NCBI GenBank assembly: GCA_000434735.1
Contig: FR881292.1
Coordinates: forward strand, 62,350 to 126,349
Length of the DNA stretch: 64,000 nucleotides
Reading direction: 5' to 3'
Source: Bacteroides sp. CAG:530
GTDB lineage: Bacteria > Bacteroidota > Bacteroidia > Bacteroidales > Bacteroidaceae
Shown: positions 36,314 to 44,984 of the stretch, piece by piece
Position numbering within the stretch: the first letter of the stretch is position 1
How the letters are laid out: every line of letters begins with the position of its first letter
Translations under genes and position numbers: made by a program
The notes under the pieces: generated by a model
What the model saw: the letters and a program-made list of their open reading frames with translations, nothing else
What the model was told of the DNA's origin: nothing
Database searches by the model: none

Positions 36314-38464
36314 TCATTGTATTTTATAAGCTTTGGTAGCTCCGGCATAAATACCAGTATTAGTAAAATCACATTCTTGAGTAACGGCTTTCTTCATCGC
36401 TCCAGAGACCTTTACGTCTACCTTTATTACTCCCTGTTTCTGTGCTGGGTCGGCAATGTGCAAGGTCACGCCTTTCTTATCGGCAGAAGTGTGTACCATC
36501 AAAGCACATGGCTTATCTACACTTACAGTGATATTCTTATCCGAGTATTTACCTGCCGCATGGAATACCATCTGCCAAATACCAAGATTCTTGTGCTGCA
36601 CCGCCTGTACAGACGATGTATTGCTCAATATGGCAACGGGACCTTTAGCATAGCCATCAAGCTGCTTGCCGTTTTTCGCTTCGGGCACTACTATATAAGC
36701 ATAAGTAGCATCACTCGGCTTAACTCCATGACGTAAAGCAAGGGTAAACACATCTTCATGCTGCATCTTCTTGCTCTGTGTCTGATTAATATCGTACCAA
36801 ACACCAGTCTGCTCCTTATTACTTACAAGCACGCTATTCTTGTCGGGGAATACGTATCCTACTCCGTTATGCATAGCCCAGCGCAAGTTGCTTATTGTCT
36901 GCTCCCCACCGTTGGCTATTTTCTGCAACTTATTCTTGGCAGAAGAAACATTAGCCTCTTTGCCGAAAGAAAGACACTGGTTTACTGTAGTCATCACCTC
37001 GAATTCCGATTCTGACGTGATGCCTGCTCCCAAGCAAACAATCTCATCGTCGAAGAAGAACCAAGCCTTCTTGGCACGTGTATTGATATTAGCATACGGC
37101 TCATCATATACATAAGTAGAAACACCATAAAGGCTATCCGATACGCCACCCGAAAAAGTCGATGTTCCAATCTGCTGCCAAGCATTCTTAGCCAACGGAA
37201 TCTTGGCCATCTGCGGAGCCGTAGTACCAGGAATTCTCGCCCAGTTCCAAACGGGGAATATATTGAAGTATTCGTTTCCTTCCTTAGTAATATCTGTACA
37301 TCCGTCCGACACGAAGTAAGTCTTCAGATTCTCACCGTTACCATATTCGCAACGGCCAGTGCGGTTAGAAGCCATACGAACGTCGAATGTATATCCCGGA
37401 CGAACGTGAAGCGTATAGTCGCCACGGAAATAATGAGTATGTTTTGGCTTCACAGCGTATGATGCCGGCTTCTTACCTTTAAGACGAGCAACAATATCCT
37501 TGAACTCATCCGCATGTTTCGGGTCAATCTTTATCATGCGCTTTGCGAAAAGAGCCTTACTACTCTTATCCAATATATTCTTTCTACTCATGCCACGGCC
37601 CATCACATCGAACATCATGTATTTTCCGCGAATAGCCTGATAGTAAGTCTCACGCATGAATCGGCTCACCAGCTGTATTTTCTCCTCATCCATAGCGAAC
37701 TTGGTTCCGATGGCATACGAAGCAATCTGAGTTATTCCCTTCAATATTTCATCGCCATATCCACCTATATACAGTTGCTCACCATGCTGAAAGAAACAGT
37801 TATCGTGCTGAAAACCTTCTTTCGTAGTATAGCAGATAGGACTATACACCAACTCGATAGCTCGCTTCAAGTCTGCTTCATTTTTCTGCAGACAAGAACG
37901 ATAAATCCAGTGCAAAGCAATATCCGTTCTGTTGGCTCCGGTCCATTTCTCAGGATCGCCTCCATCTTTACGTATGCGCTGCAAAATAGCATCTTCCAAT
38001 TCCTGCGGAATCAACTTCTTTCCTACACGCATCTGCACGAGAAGCACGCCCAACTTCTGCGGTTCCGAAATCTGGTTATACCACCAGTTAGAGCAATTAG
38101 GGTTGCGCATCTGCCAGTATTCCAAGCCTTTTACTATCTTTTCGTAGATAGAGTCGTCACCGTAATATGCGTTATCTGGATTTGTGTAAGCGAAAGCGAA
38201 ATCGCTCAAACGCTCCACGTGTATAATCGGCATCCAGTTTGTGCGATCGGTACGAGCATAGTCGATATCCGTAAAACTACCGTCCTCCGTATTATACAGC
38301 GAAAGTTCTTTCTTTATTGTCTCCGTCTTAGGATTGTTACGGACATCTTCGCGTATCTTGTCCATGAACATTCTAAAGTCGTCTACCGTATCTACGGCTT
38401 TTGCCGACAGTGTGGCAGCCACAAAGAGCAAGCATACCACAACTTTCTTCATGATTTTATTCAT
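36314..38464 (-). CDS. Polysaccharide lyase family 8 (chondroitin/hyaluronan lyase-like)
   Basis: This is a 716-residue secreted enzyme with a Sec signal (to about residue 23), an alpha/alpha-toroid N-terminal domain and a beta-sandwich C-terminal half. Catalytic residues of PL8 are in place: Asn178 in WTGANRTDIA, His227 and Tyr236 (spacing 9, as in hyaluronate lyase) in FFQHGEQLYIGGYG, and the following RGMSR segment with the catalytic Arg. It should cleave uronic-acid polysaccharides such as chondroitin sulfate, hyaluronan or a related chain by beta-elimination; the exact substrate is unclear. It has no SusCD, sulfatase or regulator beside it and instead follows tadA by 33 bp, an unusual setting for a glycan lyase. 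Confidence 0.9.
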   Translation of the reverse strand: MNKIMKKVVVCLLFVAATLSAKAVDTVDDFRMFMDKIREDVRNNPKTETIKKELSLYNTEDGSFTDIDYARTDRTNWMPIIHVERLSDFAFAYTNPDNAYYGDDSIYEKIVKGLEYWQMRNPNCSNWWYNQISEPQKLGVLLVQMRVGKKLIPQELEDAILQRIRKDGGDPEKWTGANRTDIALHWIYRSCLQKNEADLKRAIELVYSPICYTTKEGFQHDNCFFQHGEQLYIGGYGDEILKGITQIASYAIGTKFAMDEEKIQLVSRFMRETYYQAIRGKYMMFDVMGRGMSRKNILDKSSKALFAKRMIKIDPKHADEFKDIVARLKGKKPASYAVKPKHTHYFRGDYTLHVRPGYTFDVRMASNRTGRCEYGNGENLKTYFVSDGCTDITKEGNEYFNIFPVWNWARIPGTTAPQMAKIPLAKNAWQQIGTSTFSGGVSDSLYGVSTYVYDEPYANINTRAKKAWFFFDDEIVCLGAGITSESEFEVMTTVNQCLSFGKEANVSSAKNKLQKIANGGEQTISNLRWAMHNGVGYVFPDKNSVLVSNKEQTGVWYDINQTQSKKMQHEDVFTLALRHGVKPSDATYAYIVVPEAKNGKQLDGYAKGPVAILSNTSSVQAVQHKNLGIWQMVFHAAGKYSDKNITVSVDKPCALMVHTSADKKGVTLHIADPAQKQGVIKVDVKVSGAMKKAVTQECDFTNTGIYAGATKAYKIQ

Positions 38465-38497
38465 ATATTTTATTTTAAGTTCCTGATTTCGAACAGT

Positions 38498-38932
38498 CTA
38501 TCTTTTACTCTTAAAGAACTCTTTCATCAGCGAAGCGCATTCATCGGCCATTACCCCCTGCACTACTACCGTCTTAGGATGCAACGCTCCAGATGCGTAC
38601 TTCATAAAGCCACGCTTTTCATCGGCCGCGCCATATACCAATCTGCCCATCTGCGCCCATGCGATAGCACCAGCACACATTACACACGGCTCTACAGTAA
38701 CGTACAGCGTGCAGTCTGTAAGATATTTACCGCCAAGCGTATTAGCCGCCGCTGTGATAGCTTGCATCTCGGCATGAGCGGTTACATCGTTAAGCGTTTC
38801 TGTAAGATTATGCCCCCTTGCCACGATACGGTCACGGCATACCACCACCGCACCTACCGGCACCTCGCCTGCCGAAGCCGCAGCGCGAGCCTCCATGAGC
38901 GCCTGCTTCATATAGAAATTATCGTCTGCCAT
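38498..38932 (-). CDS. tadA: TadA: tRNA-specific adenosine deaminase
   Basis: This is a 144-residue zinc deaminase with HAE at 53-55 (zinc ligand His and catalytic Glu) and PCVMC with Cys83 and Cys86. It converts A34 to inosine in tRNA-Arg(ACG). The motif set VPVGAVVV, NDVTAHAEMQAI and MCAGAIAWAQMGRLVYGA fits TadA better than cytidine or guanine deaminases. It lies 12 bp after the small basic protein gene and is followed by the lyase. Confidence 0.92.
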   Translation of the reverse strand: MADDNFYMKQALMEARAAASAGEVPVGAVVVCRDRIVARGHNLTETLNDVTAHAEMQAITAAANTLGGKYLTDCTLYVTVEPCVMCAGAIAWAQMGRLVYGAADEKRGFMKYASGALHPKTVVVQGVMADECASLMKEFFKSKR

Positions 38933-38944
38933 ATATAAGCGGTA

Positions 38945-39178
38945 TTACCGACGCATGTCGTGTTCTTTAAACAAAGTAGGATAATCGTCTTCCATGTTCT
39001 GACGGATAAAAGTCAACACGGTTTCGCGTAGCCAGCGTGCTTTGTTTTTTATCTGATACTGCTCCAGATAGCGTTCTACAATCTGCACTTCTTCTTCGCT
39101 CATCAGACACACCATACGTTTTTTACGTGGAGACACCGTAGGTGGTACTTTCTTTCTGCTTTTTCCGTGGTTCATCAT
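38945..39178 (-). CDS. Small basic protein, possible DNA-binding (ribbon-helix-helix-like)
   Basis: This is a 77-78-residue protein starting at MMNHGKSRKK (ATG 39178 or 39175). The N-terminus is Lys/Arg-rich and is followed by RMVCLMSEEEVQIVERYLEQ and RWLRETVLTFIR, a strand-then-two-helices pattern like ribbon-helix-helix proteins that bind DNA as dimers. It precedes tadA by 12 bp with a promoter box 22 bp upstream, so the two are probably co-transcribed. The frame extends 12 codons further back, but that part overlaps the promoter. The fold is inferred from pattern only; no function is claimed. Confidence 0.7.
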   Translation of the reverse strand: MMNHGKSRKKVPPTVSPRKKRMVCLMSEEEVQIVERYLEQYQIKNKARWLRETVLTFIRQNMEDDYPTLFKEHDMRR

Positions 39179-39200
39179 TGATATTATTGCTATTAGATTA

Positions 39201-39208
39201 CAAAAATA
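39201..39208 (-). promoter_or_regulatory. Promoter -7 box for the small protein-tadA unit
   Basis: The minus strand reads TATTTTTG (TAnnTTTG), 22 bp before the ATG at 39178. It supports the shorter start for the small protein. Confidence 0.5.
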
Positions 39209-39318
39209 ATGCATTTAGATAAACAAACATCTATTTACCACGTTTTAATTATGGCATTTTGTTCGTTTTATTCTTCGTGACAAATGTATACAGCAGAATG
39301 TATGTGACGGATTTTTTG

Positions 39319-39326
39319 TACCTTTG
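39319..39326 (+). promoter_or_regulatory. Promoter -7 box for yraN-birA-MATE
   Basis: TACCTTTG is a perfect TAnnTTTG match, 22 bp before the yraN ATG. Three tightly spaced genes follow. Confidence 0.65.
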
Positions 39327-39348
39327 CCCGTAATAAAAATACTAAGAT

Positions 39349-39714
39349 ATGGCAGAACACAACCTACTGGGCAAAGAAGGCGAAGACGAGGCAGCGGCTT
39401 ACCTTGTAAGGCATGGGTATGATATATTACAACGCAACTGGCGATACCGTAAGTTAGAACTTGACATCATAGCGCAAAAGGACGGCCAACTAATCATAGT
39501 GGAAGTAAAGACACGACGCAACGAGGAGTTCGGCAAGCCCGATGAGGCTGTGACTTACCGTAAAATACGACGCATCGTATCTGCTACCGATGTTTATCTG
39601 AAGCGTTTCGATATAGACTGCCCCGTACGATTCGATGTCATCAGTATAGTAGGCGATAAAGCGCCGTTTCAAATAGAGCATATTCAGCAAGCGTTTCTGC
39701 CTCCTGTCTGGTAA
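39349..39714 (+). CDS. yraN: YraN-family (UPF0102) endonuclease-like protein
   Basis: This is a 121-residue protein of normal family length. LGKEGEDEAAAYLVRHGYDIL and the nuclease-like core ELDIIAQKDGQLIIVEVKTRR show the D...ExK arrangement of the PD-(D/E)XK superfamily. Relatives are widespread and often annotated as putative endonucleases or Holliday-junction-resolvase-like; the role is not established. First gene of a unit with birA (17 bp on) and the MATE exporter. Confidence 0.9.
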   Translation: MAEHNLLGKEGEDEAAAYLVRHGYDILQRNWRYRKLELDIIAQKDGQLIIVEVKTRRNEEFGKPDEAVTYRKIRRIVSATDVYLKRFDIDCPVRFDVISIVGDKAPFQIEHIQQAFLPPVW

Positions 39715-39731
39715 ACTTAAAATTAATTATC

Positions 39732-40481
39732 ATGAGCTATCATACCGTTATCCCCTCTCCCATTGAGTTGAGCGAAACTACATCTACCAATACTTTCTTA
39801 TCGGCATTGTGCGACAAGCAACCTATGCCCGACATGACTTGCGTCTTTTCGGCATATCAAACCGCCGGACGCGGACAAAGAGGCAACAGTTGGGAGTCGG
39901 AACCCGGAGCGAATCTTTTGTTCAGCTATGTGGTATATCCCGATTTCTTAGAAGCACACCGTCAGTTCCTGCTCTCGCAGATTACGGCTTTGTCAGTGCA
40001 AGAGGTTCTCTCAGTCTATACCGAAGGCATCAGCATTAAATGGCCTAACGATATTTATTGGCACGACAAGAAGATATGCGGCACACTGATAGAGAACGAT
40101 CTGACCGGAATGTACATCAGCCGCTCAATATCGGGCACTGGAGTAAACCTTAATCAGAAAGAATTCAAGAGCGATGCTCCAAACCCCGTTTCGCTGACGC
40201 AGATTACCGGACAGCACTATGAACCGAGAGAGATTCTAAAGCAGATAACAGAGCGAATAGCATTTTACTACGGACTACTGCAAGCTGGCGATAGCCTAAC
40301 CATAGCCACTCGCTACAAAGACAGACTTTACCGTAAAGACGGATTCCACCGTTACGCCGATAGCGACGGTGAGTTCAAGGCACACATCGTCGACATTGAG
40401 CCGATAGGCAAGTTAGTGCTCGAAGACGAGAGCGGCACCATACGCAAATACATGTTTAAAGAAGTCTCGTTTAAATTATAA
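39732..40481 (+). CDS. birA: BirA: biotin-[acetyl-CoA-carboxylase] ligase
   Basis: This is a 249-residue class I biotin protein ligase. The biotinyl-AMP loop AGRGQRGNSWESEPGANL and the ATP/biotin motif IKWPNDIYWHDKKICGTLIE are present. It lacks the N-terminal helix-turn-helix of E. coli BirA, so it should only biotinylate carboxyl carrier proteins and not repress biotin genes. It is followed by the MATE gene after 8 bp. Confidence 0.95.
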   Translation: MSYHTVIPSPIELSETTSTNTFLSALCDKQPMPDMTCVFSAYQTAGRGQRGNSWESEPGANLLFSYVVYPDFLEAHRQFLLSQITALSVQEVLSVYTEGISIKWPNDIYWHDKKICGTLIENDLTGMYISRSISGTGVNLNQKEFKSDAPNPVSLTQITGQHYEPREILKQITERIAFYYGLLQAGDSLTIATRYKDRLYRKDGFHRYADSDGEFKAHIVDIEPIGKLVLEDESGTIRKYMFKEVSFKL

Positions 40482-40489
40482 ACCCTATT

Positions 40490-41794
40490 ATGGAGTTATC
40501 TTCTACCAACCGGCAGATTTTACGCATCGCCATACCGTCTATCATCTCTAACATAACCGTACCCTTGCTGGGGTTAATAGATGTTACCATCGTAGGACAT
40601 TTAGGTTCGGCGGCATACATAGGAGCCATAGCTGTGGGCGGAATGCTTTTCAGCATGATTTACTGGATATTCGGATTTCTGCGGATGGGCACCGGGGGAC
40701 TGACAGCACAGGCATATGGAGCTAAGAACCAGCCAGAGATAGATCGTATACTGATGCGCTCTGTCATTATCAGTCTATTGCTTGCAGCCGCGCTCATCAT
40801 ACTGCAATACCCTATCCGTATGGCTGCTTTCACTGTAATAGACGCCAGTGCCGAAGTGCAACGCCTGGCTACACAGTATTTTCATATCTGCATTTGGGGA
40901 GCACCTGCCACACTTGCTCTATACAGCTTTAACGGATGGTTTATCGGGATGCAAAACTCACGCTACCCTATGTATATAGCCATCACACAGAACATAGTGA
41001 ACATAGCCGCCAGCCTGCTCTTCGTGCTTGGTCTGCATATGAAAGTAGACGGTGTGGCATTGGGAACGCTAATCGCCCAGTATTCGGGATTCGTTATGGC
41101 AGTACTGCTGTGGTTAAGTCATTACAGCCCGCTACGCATACACATGAAGCGCAACGGTCTGTTTGAAGCCGAAGCTATGCGACGTTTCTTTACCGTAAAC
41201 AGAGATATTTTTCTTCGTACAATATGCCTTGTGGCGGTAACTACATTCTTCACCTCCACCGGAGCCGCATACGGTGATGTGGTCTTGGCGGTAAACACCC
41301 TGCTGATGCAATTGTTCACCCTGTTCTCGTACATAATGGACGGCTTTGCCTATGCTGGCGAGGCACTGACAGGCAAGTGCATCGGCGAAAGAAACTCTAC
41401 GCATTTGCGAAGCACCATGCTGTTGCTCTTTAAGTGGGGAATCGGTTTATCGGCAGTCTTCACACTTTTGTACGGCATAGGGGGACAAGGTTTTCTGGGT
41501 CTTCTAACCGATGACAGCACGGTAATATCAGCTTCAAGCGAATATTTCTATTGGGTGCTCGCCATCCCTATAGCTGGATTTTCGGCATTCTTGCTCGACG
41601 GTATTTGCATCGGAGCTACTGCCACACGCATCATGCTGAAGGCGATGATAGTGGCATCGGTCAGCTTTTTCTTGGTTTATTTCGGAGCTCGTTCTGTGCT
41701 GTGCAATCATGCCTTGTGGATGGGGTTCATAGTTTACCTTAGTCTGCGAGGAATCATGCAGGCGTATTGGCTACGCCGATTGCGGATATTTTGA
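40490..41794 (+). CDS. MATE-family efflux transporter (DinF-like)
   Basis: This is a 434-residue inner-membrane protein with 12 predicted hydrophobic segments in two similar halves. The start ILRIAIPSIISNITVPLLGLIDVTIVGHLG and the later FGFLRMGTGGLTAQAYGA are MATE signatures, closest to the DinF group. Such carriers export cationic drugs or metabolites against Na+ or H+. It is the last gene of the yraN-birA unit and ends in the spacer holding repeat copy C and a strong bidirectional terminator. Confidence 0.92.
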   Translation: MELSSTNRQILRIAIPSIISNITVPLLGLIDVTIVGHLGSAAYIGAIAVGGMLFSMIYWIFGFLRMGTGGLTAQAYGAKNQPEIDRILMRSVIISLLLAAALIILQYPIRMAAFTVIDASAEVQRLATQYFHICIWGAPATLALYSFNGWFIGMQNSRYPMYIAITQNIVNIAASLLFVLGLHMKVDGVALGTLIAQYSGFVMAVLLWLSHYSPLRIHMKRNGLFEAEAMRRFFTVNRDIFLRTICLVAVTTFFTSTGAAYGDVVLAVNTLLMQLFTLFSYIMDGFAYAGEALTGKCIGERNSTHLRSTMLLLFKWGIGLSAVFTLLYGIGGQGFLGLLTDDSTVISASSEYFYWVLAIPIAGFSAFLLDGICIGATATRIMLKAMIVASVSFFLVYFGARSVLCNHALWMGFIVYLSLRGIMQAYWLRRLRIF

Positions 41795-41812
41795 AGCCGA
41801 TTTTTATCCATA

Positions 41813-41932
41813 ACAAGAGGAAGAAAAAACAGAATGCGAATCGCAGGAAAAAGAATGCAATGAAGCAACTTGCAATATGCGAATGGTAAAGTGAAAGAAT
41901 GCGATGTTTCATTCAACTCATCGCATCCTTTT
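41813..41932 (+). repeat. Intergenic 22-bp-period repeat element, copy C
   Basis: Core words TGCGAAT, TGCAATG, TGCGAATGG and TGCGATG begin at 41835, 41856, 41878 and 41900 (steps 21, 22, 22), with GAA or TGCAATA just before them as in copy A. The last unit, AAAGAATGCGATG (41894-41906), pairs with CATCGCATCCTTT (41919-41931), giving a terminator-like hairpin as in copy A. Like copy A it lies between convergent genes. Confidence 0.8.
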
Positions 41933-41992
41933 CGGGGCAGATTTCGTGTATATCATTTTTATCGTTTGCGCCATTAATAATCTAACGCTTAC

Positions 41993-42040
41993 AAAAAAAG
42001 TGAGAGTGTGCCTTTGAGTCTTGACACACTCTCACTTTTT
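41993..42040. terminator. Bidirectional terminator between MATE and nuoN
   Basis: Arms 41995-42010 and 42025-42040 pair perfectly over 16 bp (core GTGAGAGTGTG). They have A runs on the left and T runs on the right, so the hairpin can stop transcripts from both convergent genes. It starts 22 bp after the nuoN stop. Confidence 0.93.
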
Positions 42041-42061
42041 ATTCATATCGTAATATCCTGT

Positions 42062-43489
42062 TTACTGCAATGAAGCGATTGCCGAATCAGACAAGAGCTG
42101 ATAAACGCTACTGCATACACCCAGCAGGATAACTCCCATCAGGCAAATGAACAATGCGGCACGTACCATAGGGGTGCTCTTGAACGTGGGCAACGGATTA
42201 TCGTTGGGCACAATGTACATAGCCTTTACAATGAGCAGATAGTAGAACAGCGAAATGATAGTGTTTACCAAAGCAAGGAATACTACCAACCAATGTCCGG
42301 CATGGAACGCTGAGGCGAACACGAAGAACTTAGAGAAGAATCCGGCAAACGGCGGGATTCCTGCCAACGAGAACAGGGCGATGGTCATCACAAAGCTGAG
42401 CTTTGGATTGGTTTTATACAGACCATTATATGCAGAACGGTCTACCACTCCCCCATTATGCTGCTCTACGGTATTGATTACGCCGAATACGGCAAGGTTG
42501 GCTACGATGTAAACCGCTACGTAATAAACCAATGACGCAAGTCCCTGTGCCGAATCGCCCAATACAGCCAGCATGATGTAGCCTGCCTGAGAAACACTAC
42601 TGTACGCCATGAAGCGTTTAAGGTCGGTCTGAAGGATGGCGAAGATATTGGCGATGGTGATAGTAAGCACAATAACTACCGACAGCATCAGAGTCCACTG
42701 AGCTACCATCGGGGTGAAGACTTTCATCAAAATACTCATCAACGAAAAAGCTGCGGCTCCTTTAGAGATTACGCTGAGATAGCCCGACACGGTTGTAGGT
42801 GCTCCCTGATAAGTATCGGGAGTCCACATGTGGAATGGAACCAAACTCAACTTAAATCCTAATCCGGCAAACGACAGTACCAAAGCGGCTATCTGAAGCG
42901 GAGTGGCTGTAAGGCGGGTAGCCAAATCATCGAAGTACAGTGTTCCGCAAGTGCCATATATGAACGACAATCCGAAAAGCATAAGTGCCGAAGAGAACAT
43001 GGCGCTAAGTATGAACTTCGCACCAGCCTCAGCGCTGTGATGGCGCACCTTGTCGAGGGTTACCAAGCAAGCCATAGGGATGCTGGCCAACTCCAATCCC
43101 ACGTAGAACATCAGGAAGTTGGCAGCGGTAAGCATGTAGTACATTCCTAATAAGGTAGATACCGTAAGCACATAAAACTCGCCCGACTTTTTACTGGTAT
43201 CGGGGCGTTGAAGCCATGAGTCGGCCTGCAAGAACACCAACAGAGTACCCATGGTAAGCAAAGTCTTCACTACCGAAGTCATGGTAGTGTTATGATACAT
43301 ACCGCCAAAAGCATCGGCAGTATAAGGAACCAGATTCAATATTATATGTGCTATAAGCAATCCGCAAGCGATGTTGCGTCTGGCTTTATAGCGTGATTCG
43401 TTCAGAATCAAATCGGCAATCAGCATTAAAAGCAGCACTGCTATCAGGCTGATTTCAGACTGCATGGAAAATATGGAAGTTATATTCAT
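42062..43489 (-). CDS. nuoN: NuoN: complex I membrane subunit N
   Basis: This is a 475-residue antiporter-like subunit with about 14 hydrophobic segments. GLGFKLSLVPFHMWTPDTYQGAPTTV contains the conserved proton-channel Lys and the family hallmark. It forms one of the proton-pumping modules of the membrane arm. It is last in the nuo operon, 6 bp after nuoM, and is followed by the bidirectional terminator. Confidence 0.97.
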   Translation of the reverse strand: MNITSIFSMQSEISLIAVLLLMLIADLILNESRYKARRNIACGLLIAHIILNLVPYTADAFGGMYHNTTMTSVVKTLLTMGTLLVFLQADSWLQRPDTSKKSGEFYVLTVSTLLGMYYMLTAANFLMFYVGLELASIPMACLVTLDKVRHHSAEAGAKFILSAMFSSALMLFGLSFIYGTCGTLYFDDLATRLTATPLQIAALVLSFAGLGFKLSLVPFHMWTPDTYQGAPTTVSGYLSVISKGAAAFSLMSILMKVFTPMVAQWTLMLSVVIVLTITIANIFAILQTDLKRFMAYSSVSQAGYIMLAVLGDSAQGLASLVYYVAVYIVANLAVFGVINTVEQHNGGVVDRSAYNGLYKTNPKLSFVMTIALFSLAGIPPFAGFFSKFFVFASAFHAGHWLVVFLALVNTIISLFYYLLIVKAMYIVPNDNPLPTFKSTPMVRAALFICLMGVILLGVCSSVYQLLSDSAIASLQ

Positions 43490-43495
43490 AGCTTA

Positions 43496-44977
43496 TCAAT
43501 GTATTAATTGTGAAATAATAGGCTCTACACTTCCGCTGATAAGATGGCTTACCCAATACGGAGCAAGACCCAAGCCTGCTACTGCCACGATAAGACAAAT
43601 TACAGCAAAGCGTTCGTCCCATGTAGCGTCTGTAAGTTTCAGATGCTCGGGGTTAGTACATGTTCCATACAGAATCTTTCCTACTACACGCAAGATGTAA
43701 ACGGCGGTAATAACGATACTCATGGTAGCTACTATGGTGCATACGCGATGGAATAAGTCGGGGTTCTGGAATGAGCCTACGAATACTGTCATCTCGGCTA
43801 CATAACCACTCAGACCCGGAAGTCCCAAGTTGGCCAAACCGGCTATTACATAACCTACTGCCAGGAACGGCATGATTTTCATCAATCCGCTAAGCTGACG
43901 GATATCGCGTGTATGTGTACGTCCGTATATCATACCGATAAGGGCAAAGAACAAGGCTGTCATAAGTCCGTGGCTCAACATCTGCAGAATGGCTCCGGTG
44001 GCACTTACGCGGGTCATCATAAGCAGGGCGAACAACACCAGTCCGCAGTGACTTACAGATGAATAGGCGTTGATGTACTTCAAGTCGGTCTGCACCACGG
44101 CGCTAAACGCTCCGTAAACCACAGAGATGGTGGTAAGTACCAAGAAGAAATCGCCCCAGATAGCAGCTCCTGTAGGCATAAGATACATGGCTATACGGAA
44201 GCATCCGTAGCCACCCAGTTTCATCAATACTCCGGCATGAAGCATAGATACGGCGGTAGGTGCCGAAGCATGACCGTCTGGGCTCCATGTATGGAATGGG
44301 AACAAGGCGCCAAGAACACCGAATCCCAAGAATATCATCGGGAAGAAGATGCGTTGCATTTCGGTAGGGATCTGCAGTTTCACAATTTCAAGAATGTTCA
44401 TGGTAGTACCTCCGGCTCCGTAGAATATACCCAAGATACCGATAAGCAAAAATGCCGAGCCACCCATCAGCATAAGGGTAAGCTTCATGGCTGCGTATTC
44501 TTTCTTTCCGCTACCCCATACACCGATAAGCAGGTACATAGGGATAAGAGCTACTTCGTAGAACATGAACATAGTGAAGAGGTCGGTAGAAATAAAGAAG
44601 CCGAATACTCCGGTGCTAAGTAATGTAAACCAGAGGAAGTATTCTTTAGTAAGAGGCTTCAACTTCCACGAAGCGAATGTTCCGGTAAACACGATGATGG
44701 AGCTAAGCAAAAGCATCACCACCGAAATTCCGTCTACGCCTACCGAGTAAGCGATATGCAAAGGAGCATACCAAGAGATACTGTCGGTGAATAGCATTTC
44801 GGCAGTAGCCCCTGCGTTACGCAGTCCGATATAAGAAACAGTGAGATAAGCGGAAAGCGCCAACAGCAGCGTTGAGCCTGCCACCATTACCCCTCTCACC
44901 TGATTGACGTTGCGGGCTATCCACAAACCCAAGAGCATGAGCAAGGGTATCAATACAAAAAGACTTAATATGTTCAT
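43496..44977 (-). CDS. nuoM: NuoM: complex I membrane subunit M
   Basis: This is a 493-residue antiporter-like subunit. MFYEVALIPMYLLIGVWG carries the conserved Glu of helix 5, and FPFHTWSPDGHASAPTAVSM carries the lining segment of helix 7-8. It forms the second proton-translocating module. It lies 7 bp after nuoL and 6 bp before nuoN. Confidence 0.97.
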   Translation of the reverse strand: MNILSLFVLIPLLMLLGLWIARNVNQVRGVMVAGSTLLLALSAYLTVSYIGLRNAGATAEMLFTDSISWYAPLHIAYSVGVDGISVVMLLLSSIIVFTGTFASWKLKPLTKEYFLWFTLLSTGVFGFFISTDLFTMFMFYEVALIPMYLLIGVWGSGKKEYAAMKLTLMLMGGSAFLLIGILGIFYGAGGTTMNILEIVKLQIPTEMQRIFFPMIFLGFGVLGALFPFHTWSPDGHASAPTAVSMLHAGVLMKLGGYGCFRIAMYLMPTGAAIWGDFFLVLTTISVVYGAFSAVVQTDLKYINAYSSVSHCGLVLFALLMMTRVSATGAILQMLSHGLMTALFFALIGMIYGRTHTRDIRQLSGLMKIMPFLAVGYVIAGLANLGLPGLSGYVAEMTVFVGSFQNPDLFHRVCTIVATMSIVITAVYILRVVGKILYGTCTNPEHLKLTDATWDERFAVICLIVAVAGLGLAPYWVSHLISGSVEPIISQLIH

Positions 44978-44984
44978 TGTTCGC

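Noticed and set aside
8786..38464. Sulfatase and PL8 lyase as parts of one glycosaminoglycan locus
   Set aside because: They are about 26 kb apart with unrelated operons and household genes between them; a joint role in GAG breakdown is possible but not shown by the layout.
37514..38938. Long open frame (474 codons) on the plus strand opposite the lyase and tadA
   Set aside because: It is antisense to two genes with intact catalytic motifs, its composition (rich in His, Tyr, Cys, Ile) is that of a shadow frame, and it has no recognisable domain or start signal.
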